Shown piece by piece: positions 25,685-32,906 of a stretch of 64,000 nt of DNA. Made by a program: the position numbers and the translations under genes. This DNA is from Flavobacterium sp. (GTDB lineage: Bacteria > Bacteroidota > Bacteroidia > Flavobacteriales > Flavobacteriaceae). Position 1 is the stretch's first letter. Each line of letters opens with the position of its first letter. The DNA lies in the NCBI GenBank assembly GCA_030591585.1, contig JAUVAS010000005.1, positions 1-64,000 of the forward strand, read 5' to 3'. The notes under the pieces are model-generated. The model was not told the origin of the DNA. It searched no databases and was given only the letters and a program-made list of their open reading frames with translations.

Positions 25685-26437
25685 ATGAAACAACCATACG
25701 TTAAAAGTTCAGTAAGTAAAGGCATCGCCACCATCGAATTCTTTCATCCTGCTCACAACAGTCTGCCAGGGAATATTCTAGCAGAATTAGTGGTCAATAT
25801 AAACCAAGCTGGAAAGAACGATGAAGTAAAAGTAATCATCTTAAAAAGTGGAGGAGAACGTACTTTTTGTGCAGGAGCCAGCTTTGAAGAACTTATTAAT
25901 ATCAATGACGCAGAAACTGGAAAGGTCTTTTTTAGTGGTTTTGCAAATGTGATTAATGCGATGCGAAAATGTCCGAAGTTTATTATTGGGCGAGTTCAGG
26001 GTAAAACAGTAGGAGGTGGAGTAGGAATTGCTTCAGCAACCGATTATTGTATGGCGACTAAGTTTGCTTCTATTAAATTAAGTGAATTAAATGTGGGAAT
26101 AGGCCCTTTTGTGGTTGGTCCTGCGGTAGAACGTAAACTTGGAGTAAGCGGAATGTCACAAATAGCCATTGATGCTAATTCGTTTTATTCTGCTGAATGG
26201 GCGATGCAAAAAGGACTATTTACAAAAGTGTTTGATTCTGTTGAAGAACTAGACGAAGCAGTACAGTCATTTGCTGAAAACCTATGTAATTATAACCCTG
26301 AAGCAATGAAAGAAATGAAGAAAATAATGTGGAGTGGTACCGAAAATTGGGATACATTATTAGCAGAAAGAGCCGCTATTAGTGGACGATTGGTGCTGAG
26401 TGATTTTACAAAAGAAACGTTGAAAAAGTTTAAATAG
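25685..26437 (+). CDS. paaF: Enoyl-CoA hydratase PaaF-like
   Basis: A 250-residue crotonase-family enzyme, taken from the ATG at 25685 (MKQPYV). The ATG at 25679 overlaps the last base of the preceding palindrome. Oxyanion-hole segments GERTFCAGASFEEL and GRVQGKTVGGGVGIASATDY are clear. It most likely hydrates 2,3-dehydroadipyl-CoA to 3-hydroxyadipyl-CoA, the step between PaaG/PaaZ products and PaaH. It is the second crotonase of the cluster; the PaaF name rests on the pathway position more than on unique residues. Confidence 0.82.
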   Translation: MKQPYVKSSVSKGIATIEFFHPAHNSLPGNILAELVVNINQAGKNDEVKVIILKSGGERTFCAGASFEELININDAETGKVFFSGFANVINAMRKCPKFIIGRVQGKTVGGGVGIASATDYCMATKFASIKLSELNVGIGPFVVGPAVERKLGVSGMSQIAIDANSFYSAEWAMQKGLFTKVFDSVEELDEAVQSFAENLCNYNPEAMKEMKKIMWSGTENWDTLLAERAAISGRLVLSDFTKETLKKFK

Positions 26438-26440
26438 AAT

Positions 26441-26531
26441 GTCATTCTGAGCGGAGTGAAGGAATCTCATCAAAAGATTGCCACGCTACGCTCGCAATGA
26501 CAGATAATAAGATTCCTGCCTACGCAGGAAT
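26441..26531. repeat. Type A repeat followed by a CCTGC palindrome
   Basis: A full type A unit (26441-26502, GTCATTCTGAGCGGAGTGAA to CTCGCAATGACA; its ends GTCATT and AATGAC are inverted) is followed by ATTCCTGCCTACGCAGGAAT at 26512-26531. The latter equals the right end of cassette 1. A solo palindrome without a nuclease gene. Confidence 0.8.
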
Positions 26532-26538
26532 TAGAAAT

Positions 26539-27135
26539 ATGATATACAGTTTCAAAGGACATATACCCGTAGTACATAAAAGCAGTTTTGTACATCCGTT
26601 GGCAGCAGTTACAGGTAATGTAATAATTGGTAAAGACTGTTATATCGGTCCTGGAGCTGCCATTCGTGGTGATTGGGGTGAAATTATTTTAGAAGATGGA
26701 GTTAATGTTCAGGAAAATTGCACCATACACATGTTTCCGGGTAAAACAATTGTATTGAAAGAAGGAGCACATGTAGGTCACGGAGCAATTATACATGGAG
26801 CAAACCTAGGGCGTAATTGCCTTATAGGAATGAACGCTGTGCTTATGGATGATGTGAAAATAGGGGATGAATGTATCGTTGGTGCTATGGCATTTGTAAA
26901 AGGAGAAACAATAATTCCGAATAGGAAATTAGTAGTTGGTAATCCTGCAAAAGTAATCCGAGATATTTCAGATGAAATGATGGAGTGGAAAACAGCGGGA
27001 ACAAAACTATATCAGCAACTGCCAGTAGATTGTCATGAGAGTTTGAGAGCAGTAGAACCATTAAGGGAAATCCCTGAGAATAGACCAAAACAGGAAGATT
27101 TTTTAAAGACTTTGCAAGAGTTTAAAAAGAAATAA
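26539..27135 (+). CDS. paaY: PaaY: gamma-carbonic-anhydrase-like hexapeptide thioesterase
   Basis: A 198-residue left-handed beta-helix protein from the ATG at 26539. The frame extends up to 26497, where the extra residues (TDNKIPAYAGI) are simply the translated repeat. The metal-binding histidines of gamma-class carbonic anhydrase folds are visible in NCTIHMFPGK and GHVGHGAIIHGANLG-type blocks (HVGHGAIIHGA). PaaY is a thioesterase helping to clear inhibitory CoA adducts in phenylacetate breakdown. It follows paaF and precedes the E2 block. Family assignment is strong. Confidence 0.88.
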   Translation: MIYSFKGHIPVVHKSSFVHPLAAVTGNVIIGKDCYIGPGAAIRGDWGEIILEDGVNVQENCTIHMFPGKTIVLKEGAHVGHGAIIHGANLGRNCLIGMNAVLMDDVKIGDECIVGAMAFVKGETIIPNRKLVVGNPAKVIRDISDEMMEWKTAGTKLYQQLPVDCHESLRAVEPLREIPENRPKQEDFLKTLQEFKKK

Positions 27136-27148
27136 TAATATAGAGAAT

Positions 27149-27215
27149 GTCATTCTGTGCAGAGTGAAGGGATCTTTCAAAAGATTGCCACGTCGCTTTA
27201 CTCCTCGCAATGACA
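27149..27215. repeat. Dispersed repeat, type A
   Basis: GTCATTCTGTGCAGAGTGAA through AAAAGATTGCCACG to CCTCGCAATGACA, inverted ends GTCATT/AATGAC. It stands between paaY and the second operator-like site. Confidence 0.75.
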
Positions 27216-27232
27216 ACTAACAAACATTAGTT
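27215..27232. promoter_or_regulatory. Second, degenerate PaaR operator-like site
   Basis: AACTAACA-AA-CATTAGTT, same length and left half-site as the perfect operator at 14400, right half-site with two changes. It lies 35 bp before the original E2 start codon (27267). I see no matching TAnnTTTG box close by. Confidence 0.5.
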
Positions 27233-27266
27233 AACCAAGGCCTAGTAGGTCTAGATAAAAAGATAA

Positions 27267-27356
27267 ATGTCTCATTACGAATTCAAAATGCCTAAACTAG
27301 GCGAAAGTATCACCGAAGCAGCTAAATTCCTGCGAAGGCGGGAATCTCATAAATGA
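27267..27356 (+). pseudogene. 5-prime stub of the E2 gene cut off by cassette 3
   Basis: ATG TCT CAT TAC GAA TTC begins the lipoyl domain (SHYEFKMPKLGESITEAA) exactly as the intact E2 does, then runs into the palindrome at 27326 and stops at 27354-27356 after 29 codons. Its 48-bp core is duplicated at 27720-27767 in front of the intact E2 frame. Confidence 0.85.
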
Positions 27357-27767
27357 AAGATGAAAATATGGTATATATACATATTGACAAATAAACCACA
27401 AGGAGTACTATATATTGGTGTGACAGATAATATAGATGAAAGAATTGTTGAGCACAAAAATAAAGTTTTTCCAAAATCATTTACAGCAAGATATAACTGT
27501 GATAAGTTGATTTATATTGAAGAATTTAAAGATGGATTAAAAGCCTTACAACGAGAAAAGCAGATGAAGAAATGGAAAAGAGAGTGGAAAATAAAATTAA
27601 TTGAGGAGATGAATCCACAATGGGGAGATATAAGTATTAATTGGAATATGAAAGAAGATTTAATCTATAAAACAATTAGGTTTGGAAAACAATAATCAGA
27701 TTCCTGCCTCCGCAGGAATTTACGAATTCAAAATGCCTAAACTAGGCGAAAGTATCACCGAAGCAGC
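27275..27767. mobile_element. GIY-YIG palindrome cassette 3 with 48-bp duplication
   Basis: Exact direct repeats at 27275-27322 and 27720-27767 (48 bp of E2 coding sequence) flank the cassette. Ends are ATTCCTGCGAAGGCGGGAAT (27326-27345) and ATTCCTGCCTCCGCAGGAAT (27700-27719), near reverse complements. Insertion apparently duplicated the E2 start so that a translatable copy remained downstream. Confidence 0.8.
27360..27695 (+). CDS. Small GIY-YIG nuclease inside the E2 5-prime end
   Basis: A 111-residue protein with the complete motif (WYIYILTNKPQGVLYIGVT), the arginine in DERIVEHK, and QREKQMKKWKREWKIKLIEE with the glutamate. It is closest in sequence to the cassette 1 protein (both have FTARYNCDKLIY and a SINWNM tail). 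It starts 3 bp after the E2 stub stop. Its C-terminal tail (TIRFGKQ) overlaps the TTG that opens the intact E2 frame at 27682 in another frame, so the two may be translationally coupled. Confidence 0.85.
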   Translation: MKIWYIYILTNKPQGVLYIGVTDNIDERIVEHKNKVFPKSFTARYNCDKLIYIEEFKDGLKALQREKQMKKWKREWKIKLIEEMNPQWGDISINWNMKEDLIYKTIRFGKQ

Positions 27768-28983
27768 CATTATCAAATGGTTTAAAAACGTGGGTGATGT
27801 TATAGAAGAAGATGAAATTCTATTAGAAGTTGCTACCGATAAAGTAGATTCAGAAGTACCTTCATTAATTTCAGGTGTGGTTACAGAGATTTTATACAAG
27901 CAAAACGATGTTATAAAAATTGGAGAAACTATTGCTGTTATTAAAACTGACGGTAAAGTTACTTCCAAAAAGAAACAACCAAAAGCTCAAAAGAAACCAA
28001 GTACACCGCAAAAAAAACCAACTCCTTCATTTCAACGCACCAAATTTTCGGTACCTGATTCTAGTTTATATTTTTCGCCATTAGTAGTTAGTATCGCTAA
28101 ACAGCAACATATTAGTTTTGAAGAACTAGCAAGAATTTCAGTATCCGGGAATGATGGCCGACTTAGGAAAAGTGATTTAATGAATTACATTGAAGAAGGG
28201 CGACCTTTTAAGTTTGCTCAAGCAGTAGCTGAAAAAAGTGGCTTTCAAGTACCCGATTTAAAATTTGATAAAGGAACAGGGAAGATTGTTGAAATGGACC
28301 GTATGCGGCAAATAATCGCCGACCGAATGGTTTTTAGTAAGCATACCTCACCTCATGTAACTGCTTATGTGGAAGCCGATTTAACCGAAATGGTACAATG
28401 GAGAAATAAGGTAAAAGTAGATTTTCAGAAGAAATACAATGAGAAATTAACCTATACTCCTCTTTTTGTGGAAGCAGTAGCCAAAGCAATTGTAGATTTT
28501 CCGATGATTAATTCCACTTTAGATGAAAAAAATATTATTGTAAAAGAGAATATAAATATTGGAATGGCAACCGCCTTACCTTCTGGAAATTTAATTGTTC
28601 CCGTAGTGAAAAATGCAGATAAAAAGAATTTAAATGAATTAGCTACAGCTATCAATTCGCTTTCGCTAAAAGCAAGAGAAGGAAGATTAAAAGCAGATGA
28701 TACGAGTGGAAGCACATTCACAATTTCAAACGTGGGAACCTTTGGTTCGGTAATGGGGACTCCTATTATCAATCAGCCAGAAGCTGCAATTTTAGCAACG
28801 GGAATCATTAAAAAACGTGCTGAGGTAATGGAAAGAGAAGGTGGAGATGCTATTGAAATTAGGCATATGATGTATTTGTCACTTTCCTTCGATCATAGAA
28901 TTGTTGATGGTTTTTTGGCAGGTTCTTTTTTAAAGAGAATCGCTGATAATATGGAGAATTTTGATTCAAATAGAAAAATATAA
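27682..28983 (+). CDS. bkdB: 2-oxoacid dehydrogenase E2 (dihydrolipoamide acyltransferase)
   Basis: A 433-residue E2. The lipoyl domain carries the lipoylated lysine in EVATDKVDSEVPS. A lysine/proline-rich linker leads to the E3-binding domain (YFSPLVVSIAKQQHISFEEL). The catalytic acyltransferase domain has MRQIIADRMVFSKHTSPHVT and the active-site LSFDHRIVDGF. The original ATG was separated by cassette 3. Translation now must start at the TTG at 27682, keeping the strand YEFKMPKLGES behind repeat-derived residues, or at the ATG at 27733, which would clip the first lipoyl strand. Substrate is branched-chain 2-oxoacids or, by context, phenylpyruvate. Confidence 0.85.
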   Translation: MENNNQIPASAGIYEFKMPKLGESITEAAIIKWFKNVGDVIEEDEILLEVATDKVDSEVPSLISGVVTEILYKQNDVIKIGETIAVIKTDGKVTSKKKQPKAQKKPSTPQKKPTPSFQRTKFSVPDSSLYFSPLVVSIAKQQHISFEELARISVSGNDGRLRKSDLMNYIEEGRPFKFAQAVAEKSGFQVPDLKFDKGTGKIVEMDRMRQIIADRMVFSKHTSPHVTAYVEADLTEMVQWRNKVKVDFQKKYNEKLTYTPLFVEAVAKAIVDFPMINSTLDEKNIIVKENINIGMATALPSGNLIVPVVKNADKKNLNELATAINSLSLKAREGRLKADDTSGSTFTISNVGTFGSVMGTPIINQPEAAILATGIIKKRAEVMEREGGDAIEIRHMMYLSLSFDHRIVDGFLAGSFLKRIADNMENFDSNRKI

Positions 28984-28989
28984 CGCTTT

Positions 28990-29052
28990 GTCATTCTGAG
29001 CTTGACTCAGGATCCAGTAAATAGATTCCGTGTCAAGCACGGAATGACAAAA
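28990..29052. repeat. Dispersed repeat, type C double hairpin
   Basis: CTGAGCTTGACTCAG stem, then TTCCGTGTCAAGCACGGAA stem, all enclosed by inverted GTCATTC and GAATGAC. Related words recur at 30211-30330, 30648-30727 and 57737-57763. It follows the E2 stop and may act as a terminator-like stem. Confidence 0.7.
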
Positions 29053-29115
29053 GAAAGCTAAATTGAGAATAACAAAAAGAGGTTAAGCAAAGAAAAAAAT
29101 AAAAATAAAAAAACA

Positions 29116-30168
29116 ATGGAAAAAATAAAAATTACAAAAACAGAAAACTCAAAATTAAGCGAATTAGATTTTGATAATATTCCTTTAGGAAAAATATTCA
29201 CCGATCATATGTTTATCTGTGATTATGAAAATGGAGAATGGAAAAACCCTAGAATAGAACCTGTACATGCAATTGCAACCCATCCAGCAACAATGGTGTT
29301 GCATTATGGGCAAGCAATATTTGAAGGAATGAAAGCCACCTTAAATTCTGCTGGGGAACCTTTATTATTTCGTCCAAATAAAAATGCTGCACGATTAAAT
29401 AAAAGCGCATTACGAATGGGAATGCCAGAATTACCTGAAGAAATATTTGCTGAAGGATTAAAAAAACTTGTTGCTTTAGATAAAGAATGGATTCCGAAGA
29501 AAAAAGGAAGTGCCATGTATTTACGTCCGTTTATGTATGCTACAGAGCATTTTATTGGAATGCGTGCGGCAACCAATTATAAATTCTTAATTATTTGTTC
29601 TCCAGCCGGACCTTATTTTAGTGAACGAATTAAATTGTGGACTGAGAAAAAATTCATTCGTGCAGCGCATGGAGGTACCGGTGAAGCGAAAGCAGCAGGA
29701 AATTATGCAGCGGCAATTCTACCTACCGAAAATGCAAAAGCAAAAGGCTATAATCAGGTATTATGGTTAGATGCAGCAGAACATAAATATATAGAGGAAG
29801 TGGGGACGATGAATATTTTCTTTAAAATAAATGGGAAATTTATAACACCAGTTAGAGATGGGTCCATCCTTGACGGAATTACCCGAATGAGTGTGATTGA
29901 TTTATTACGTCATAAGGGTTTTGAAGTAACAGAGCGTCGTATTTCTATTGATGAAATAAAAGAAGCTTCAGAAAACGGAGCCCTTGAAGAAGCCTTTGGA
30001 ACAGGAACTGCTGTTGGAATCGCTTATATTCAAGAAATTGGAACTGATGAAGGAACGATTCACGTTTCTGATGAAAGTCCAGTTGCCGAAGATGTAAATA
30101 ATACCTTGAATGGTATTAAAATTGGAGAAATTGAAGATGTTTTTGGTTGGATGGTTTCGGTTTTGTAA
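29116..30168 (+). CDS. ilvE: Branched-chain (or aromatic) amino acid aminotransferase
   Basis: A 350-residue fold-type IV PLP aminotransferase. Family blocks: HYGQAIFEGMKA near residue 60, YLRPFMYATEHFIGMRA, AKAAGNYAAAILPTENAKAKGYNQVLWLD, EEVGTMNIFF and ILDGITRMSVIDLL. The enzyme reversibly transfers the amino group of Val, Leu or Ile to 2-oxoglutarate; several family members also accept phenylalanine. It stands between E2 and E1 of a 2-oxoacid dehydrogenase, directly after the phenylacetyl-CoA genes, which suggests a catabolic role feeding that dehydrogenase. Specificity cannot be read from the sequence. Confidence 0.88.
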   Translation: MEKIKITKTENSKLSELDFDNIPLGKIFTDHMFICDYENGEWKNPRIEPVHAIATHPATMVLHYGQAIFEGMKATLNSAGEPLLFRPNKNAARLNKSALRMGMPELPEEIFAEGLKKLVALDKEWIPKKKGSAMYLRPFMYATEHFIGMRAATNYKFLIICSPAGPYFSERIKLWTEKKFIRAAHGGTGEAKAAGNYAAAILPTENAKAKGYNQVLWLDAAEHKYIEEVGTMNIFFKINGKFITPVRDGSILDGITRMSVIDLLRHKGFEVTERRISIDEIKEASENGALEEAFGTGTAVGIAYIQEIGTDEGTIHVSDESPVAEDVNNTLNGIKIGEIEDVFGWMVSVL

Positions 30169-30175
30169 TAATTAA

Positions 30176-30727
30176 GGATTCAACCGTAAACGGAATAATA
30201 GTATTATAATGGATTCTGGGTCAAGCCCAGAAAGACAAAAGATAAGAGTCACTTTGTCCTCCTGAACTTGATTCAGTAGTCAGAAATAATAAATGAATTG
30301 CTTTGTCCTCCTGAACTTGATTCAGGATCCAAATTGTAAAAAAATGCCAAAAAGAAGTTATCAATTTTATGTATACATAATCTCAAATAAAAAAAACGGC
30401 ACTTTATACATTGGAATGACAAATAATATGGAGAGAAGAATGTACCAACATAAGAAGGGTATTATTGATGGGTTTTCGAAGAAATATGATTTAAAGAAAC
30501 TAGTTTATTGTGAATTTTATCAATATGTGCACGATGCCATAAAAAGGGAAAAGCAACTGAAGAATTGGAATAGAGCATGGAAGATTGCTTTAATTGAAGA
30601 AGAAAATAAAGAGTGGAAAGACTTGGCTTTTGATTGGTTTGATTAATGGATTCTGAACTTGATTCAGGATCCAACCGTTAACGTAATAATAGTATTATAA
30701 TAGATTCCGTGTCAAGCACGGAATGAC
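30176..30727. mobile_element. GIY-YIG cassette 4 with flanking duplication
   Basis: The 35-bp stretches 30176-30210 and 30667-30701 match at 32 positions (core AATAATAGTATTATAAT) and both run into a related stem-loop (30211-30236, 30702-30727). Inside are tandem hairpins around CTGAACTTGATTCAG (30253-30282, 30301-30330, 30648-30672) and a GIY-YIG gene. The palindrome class differs from cassettes 1-3. Confidence 0.7.
30344..30646 (+). CDS. Small GIY-YIG nuclease of cassette 4
   Basis: A 100-residue protein from the ATG at 30344. The frame also has an ATG at 30293, but that extension (VLLNLIQDP) is the translated hairpin repeat. The full motif is present: FYVYIISNKKNGTLYIGMT, the arginine in ERRMYQHKKG, and KREKQLKNWNRAWKIALIEEE with the glutamate. 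It has the GFSKKYDLKKLVY variant in place of the ARYN block of copies 1-3, so it belongs to a second subfamily, in agreement with its different palindromes. Confidence 0.85.
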   Translation: MPKRSYQFYVYIISNKKNGTLYIGMTNNMERRMYQHKKGIIDGFSKKYDLKKLVYCEFYQYVHDAIKREKQLKNWNRAWKIALIEEENKEWKDLAFDWFD

Positions 30728-30746
30728 AAAAAGAATTATATAAACA

Positions 30747-32891
30747 TTGGAGAAAAAAATAAACAAAATAACACTAAAAAAAGCATTTTCAAATCTGTGT
30801 ACTGCCAAGGCAATGACAGAATTGTACGAAGAAAACTTTAAGGAGGTTTCTAAATATGTACATGCAACTTCTCGCGGCCATGAAGTAATTCAAACTGCTA
30901 TGGGGATGCAATTATTACCTCAAGATTATGCGTTTCCTTATTATCGTGATGATTCTATGCTGTTAGCGATAGGGATGAAACCCTACGATTTGATGCTTCA
31001 AGTGTTAGCAAAACGAGATGATCCTTTTTCTGGAGGAAGAACGTATTATTCGCACCCTAGTTTAAAGGATGATGACAAGCCAAAGATTCCACACCAAAGT
31101 TCAGCAACAGGCATGCAAGCAATTCCTGCAACAGGTGTTGCATTAGGCTTTTGGTATAAGGAGATCCATTCCCGAGAAGGCGGGAATCTTATGAGAGATA
31201 CTGAGAATACTAAAGAAAAGATGGATGGTGATGATGATATTTCTTTCGATTTAAAAGATTCCCGCCTACGCGAGGATTTGCCAATAGTAGTATGCTCCCT
31301 TGGAGATGCTTCTGTAACCGAAGGTGAAATAGCAGAAGCTTTCCAGATGGCAGCATTAAAGCAACTTCCAATTTTGTATTTGGTACAAGATAATGGCTGG
31401 GATATTTCAGCAACCGCCGAAGAAATCAGGGCACAAAACGCCTTTGAATATGCAAAAGGATTTAAAGGGTTGGAAGCAGTTTCAATAGACGGTACTGACT
31501 TTGAGGAATGTTATCAAAGCCTTCAGGAAATAATAAAAACAATAAGGACAGAAAGAAGACCTTTTCTGGTTCATGCGAAAGTTCCTTTATTGAATCATCA
31601 TACTTCTGGAGTGCGAATGGAATGGTATCGGGATGATTTAGAAGAGGCTAGGAGTAGAGATCCTTATCCGAAGATGAAAAAGTTATTGTTGGATACTGGT
31701 TTTACTTCCGAAGAAATTCAGAAAATAGAAGCTTCGGCAAAAGAAACAGTAGCTAAAAGTTTGGTAAAAGCTTTGAAAGCGGAAGATCCAAAACCTGAAG
31801 ATTTATTTACACACGATTTTGCACCTACTCCCATCACCGAAGAAAAAGGGGTGCGAGAACCTGAAGGAGCTGATAAAGTGGTCATGGTAGATTGTGCTTT
31901 GTTTGCCATTGAAGAATTGATGTCAAAACATAAAGAGTGTTTGCTATACGGTCAAGATGTTGGCGGAAGATTAGGAGGTGTTTTTAGAGAAGCCGCAACA
32001 TTGGCTCAAAAGTTTGGGGATCATCGAGTTTTTAATACACCTATTCAAGAAGCATTTATTGTTGGAAGTACGGTGGGGATGAGTGCAGTTGGATTAAAAC
32101 CTATTGTTGAGGTTCAGTTTGCAGATTATATTTGGCCAGGATTGAACCAGTTATTTACAGAAGTGAGTAGAAGTTGTTACCTCTCTAACGGAAAGTGGCC
32201 AGTTTCTATGATATTACGTGTGCCGATTGGCGCTTATGGTAGCGGTGGCCCGTATCATTCCTCTTCGGTAGAAAGTGTGGTGTCTAATATTCGGGGGATA
32301 AAAATAGCGTATCCAAGTAATGGAGCCGATTTAAAAGGCTTGATGAAAGCTGCTTATTACGATCCAAATCCAGTAGTGATACTAGAACATAAAGGTTTGT
32401 ATTGGAGTAAAGTCCCTGGGACAAAAGGAGCGACTTCGGTGGAGCCTTCTGAAGATTATGTATTGCCTTTTGGAAAGGCCTGGGTATTGCAAGAAATCTG
32501 GAAACAAGAGGAGGAAGAAACCCTGTCTATTATTACCTACGGAATGGGAGTGCATTGGGCGATGAATGCTTCGGAAGAGTTAGGAATGCAAGATAAAATA
32601 GAAGTGGTGGATTTACGAACCCTTCACCCGTTGGATTATAAAACCGTTTTCAATTCCGTTAAAAAATGCGGGAAGTGTTTAGTGGTAACAGAAGAGCCTT
32701 CAGAAAATAGTTTTTCAAGAGCCTTACAAGGAAGGATTCAAGAAGAATGTTTCAGAGAGTTAGACGCGCCTGTAATGGTGATTGGCAGCGAAAATATGCC
32801 TGCCATTCCGTTAAATTCTACGTTAGAACAAACGATGATTCCTTCGACTGAAAAGGTGAAAGCAAAGATTGAAGAAATTTTAAAATATTAA
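30747..32891 (+). CDS. bkdA: 2-oxoacid dehydrogenase E1, fused alpha and beta subunits, with repeat-derived insert
   Basis: A 714-residue fusion of E1-alpha (about residues 1-370) and E1-beta (about 380-714), the usual Flavobacteria form. The thiamine diphosphate motif is CSLGDASVTEGE to LVQDNGWDIS. The beta part shows EAFIVGSTVGMSAVGLKPI, EVQFADYIWPGLNQL and GVHWAMNASEEL. Residues about 141-177 (HSREGGN to DSRLRED) are a translated pair of palindromes with a short acidic spacer, inserted just before the thiamine diphosphate motif. The likely start is TTG at 30747. With E2 it would oxidatively decarboxylate branched-chain 2-oxoacids or phenylpyruvate; E3 is not in the window. Confidence 0.88.
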   Translation: MEKKINKITLKKAFSNLCTAKAMTELYEENFKEVSKYVHATSRGHEVIQTAMGMQLLPQDYAFPYYRDDSMLLAIGMKPYDLMLQVLAKRDDPFSGGRTYYSHPSLKDDDKPKIPHQSSATGMQAIPATGVALGFWYKEIHSREGGNLMRDTENTKEKMDGDDDISFDLKDSRLREDLPIVVCSLGDASVTEGEIAEAFQMAALKQLPILYLVQDNGWDISATAEEIRAQNAFEYAKGFKGLEAVSIDGTDFEECYQSLQEIIKTIRTERRPFLVHAKVPLLNHHTSGVRMEWYRDDLEEARSRDPYPKMKKLLLDTGFTSEEIQKIEASAKETVAKSLVKALKAEDPKPEDLFTHDFAPTPITEEKGVREPEGADKVVMVDCALFAIEELMSKHKECLLYGQDVGGRLGGVFREAATLAQKFGDHRVFNTPIQEAFIVGSTVGMSAVGLKPIVEVQFADYIWPGLNQLFTEVSRSCYLSNGKWPVSMILRVPIGAYGSGGPYHSSSVESVVSNIRGIKIAYPSNGADLKGLMKAAYYDPNPVVILEHKGLYWSKVPGTKGATSVEPSEDYVLPFGKAWVLQEIWKQEEEETLSIITYGMGVHWAMNASEELGMQDKIEVVDLRTLHPLDYKTVFNSVKKCGKCLVVTEEPSENSFSRALQGRIQEECFRELDAPVMVIGSENMPAIPLNSTLEQTMIPSTEKVKAKIEEILKY
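31168..31277. mobile_element. In-frame palindrome pair inside the E1 gene
   Basis: ATTCCCGAGAAGGCGGGAAT (31168-31187) and ATTCCCGCCTACGCGAGGAT (31258-31277) bracket 70 bp of acidic-codon spacer. The left copy is followed by AATCTTATGAGAGA, close to the GAATCTCATnAATGAAAGA of the nuclease cassettes. It is a nuclease-less version of the same cassette plan. Confidence 0.7.
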
Positions 32892-32906
32892 TTTAAATTT
32901 AATAAT

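Noticed and set aside
26497-26538. Longer start for paaY at 26497
   Set aside because: The extra residues are the translation of a dispersed palindrome; the ATG at 26539 gives the family-typical N-terminus.
22369-30727. GIY-YIG cassettes as group I introns or inteins with homing endonucleases
   Set aside because: Most sit between genes rather than inside interrupted coding sequence, no intron core or intein splicing motif was seen, and the palindromic ends differ from homing sites.
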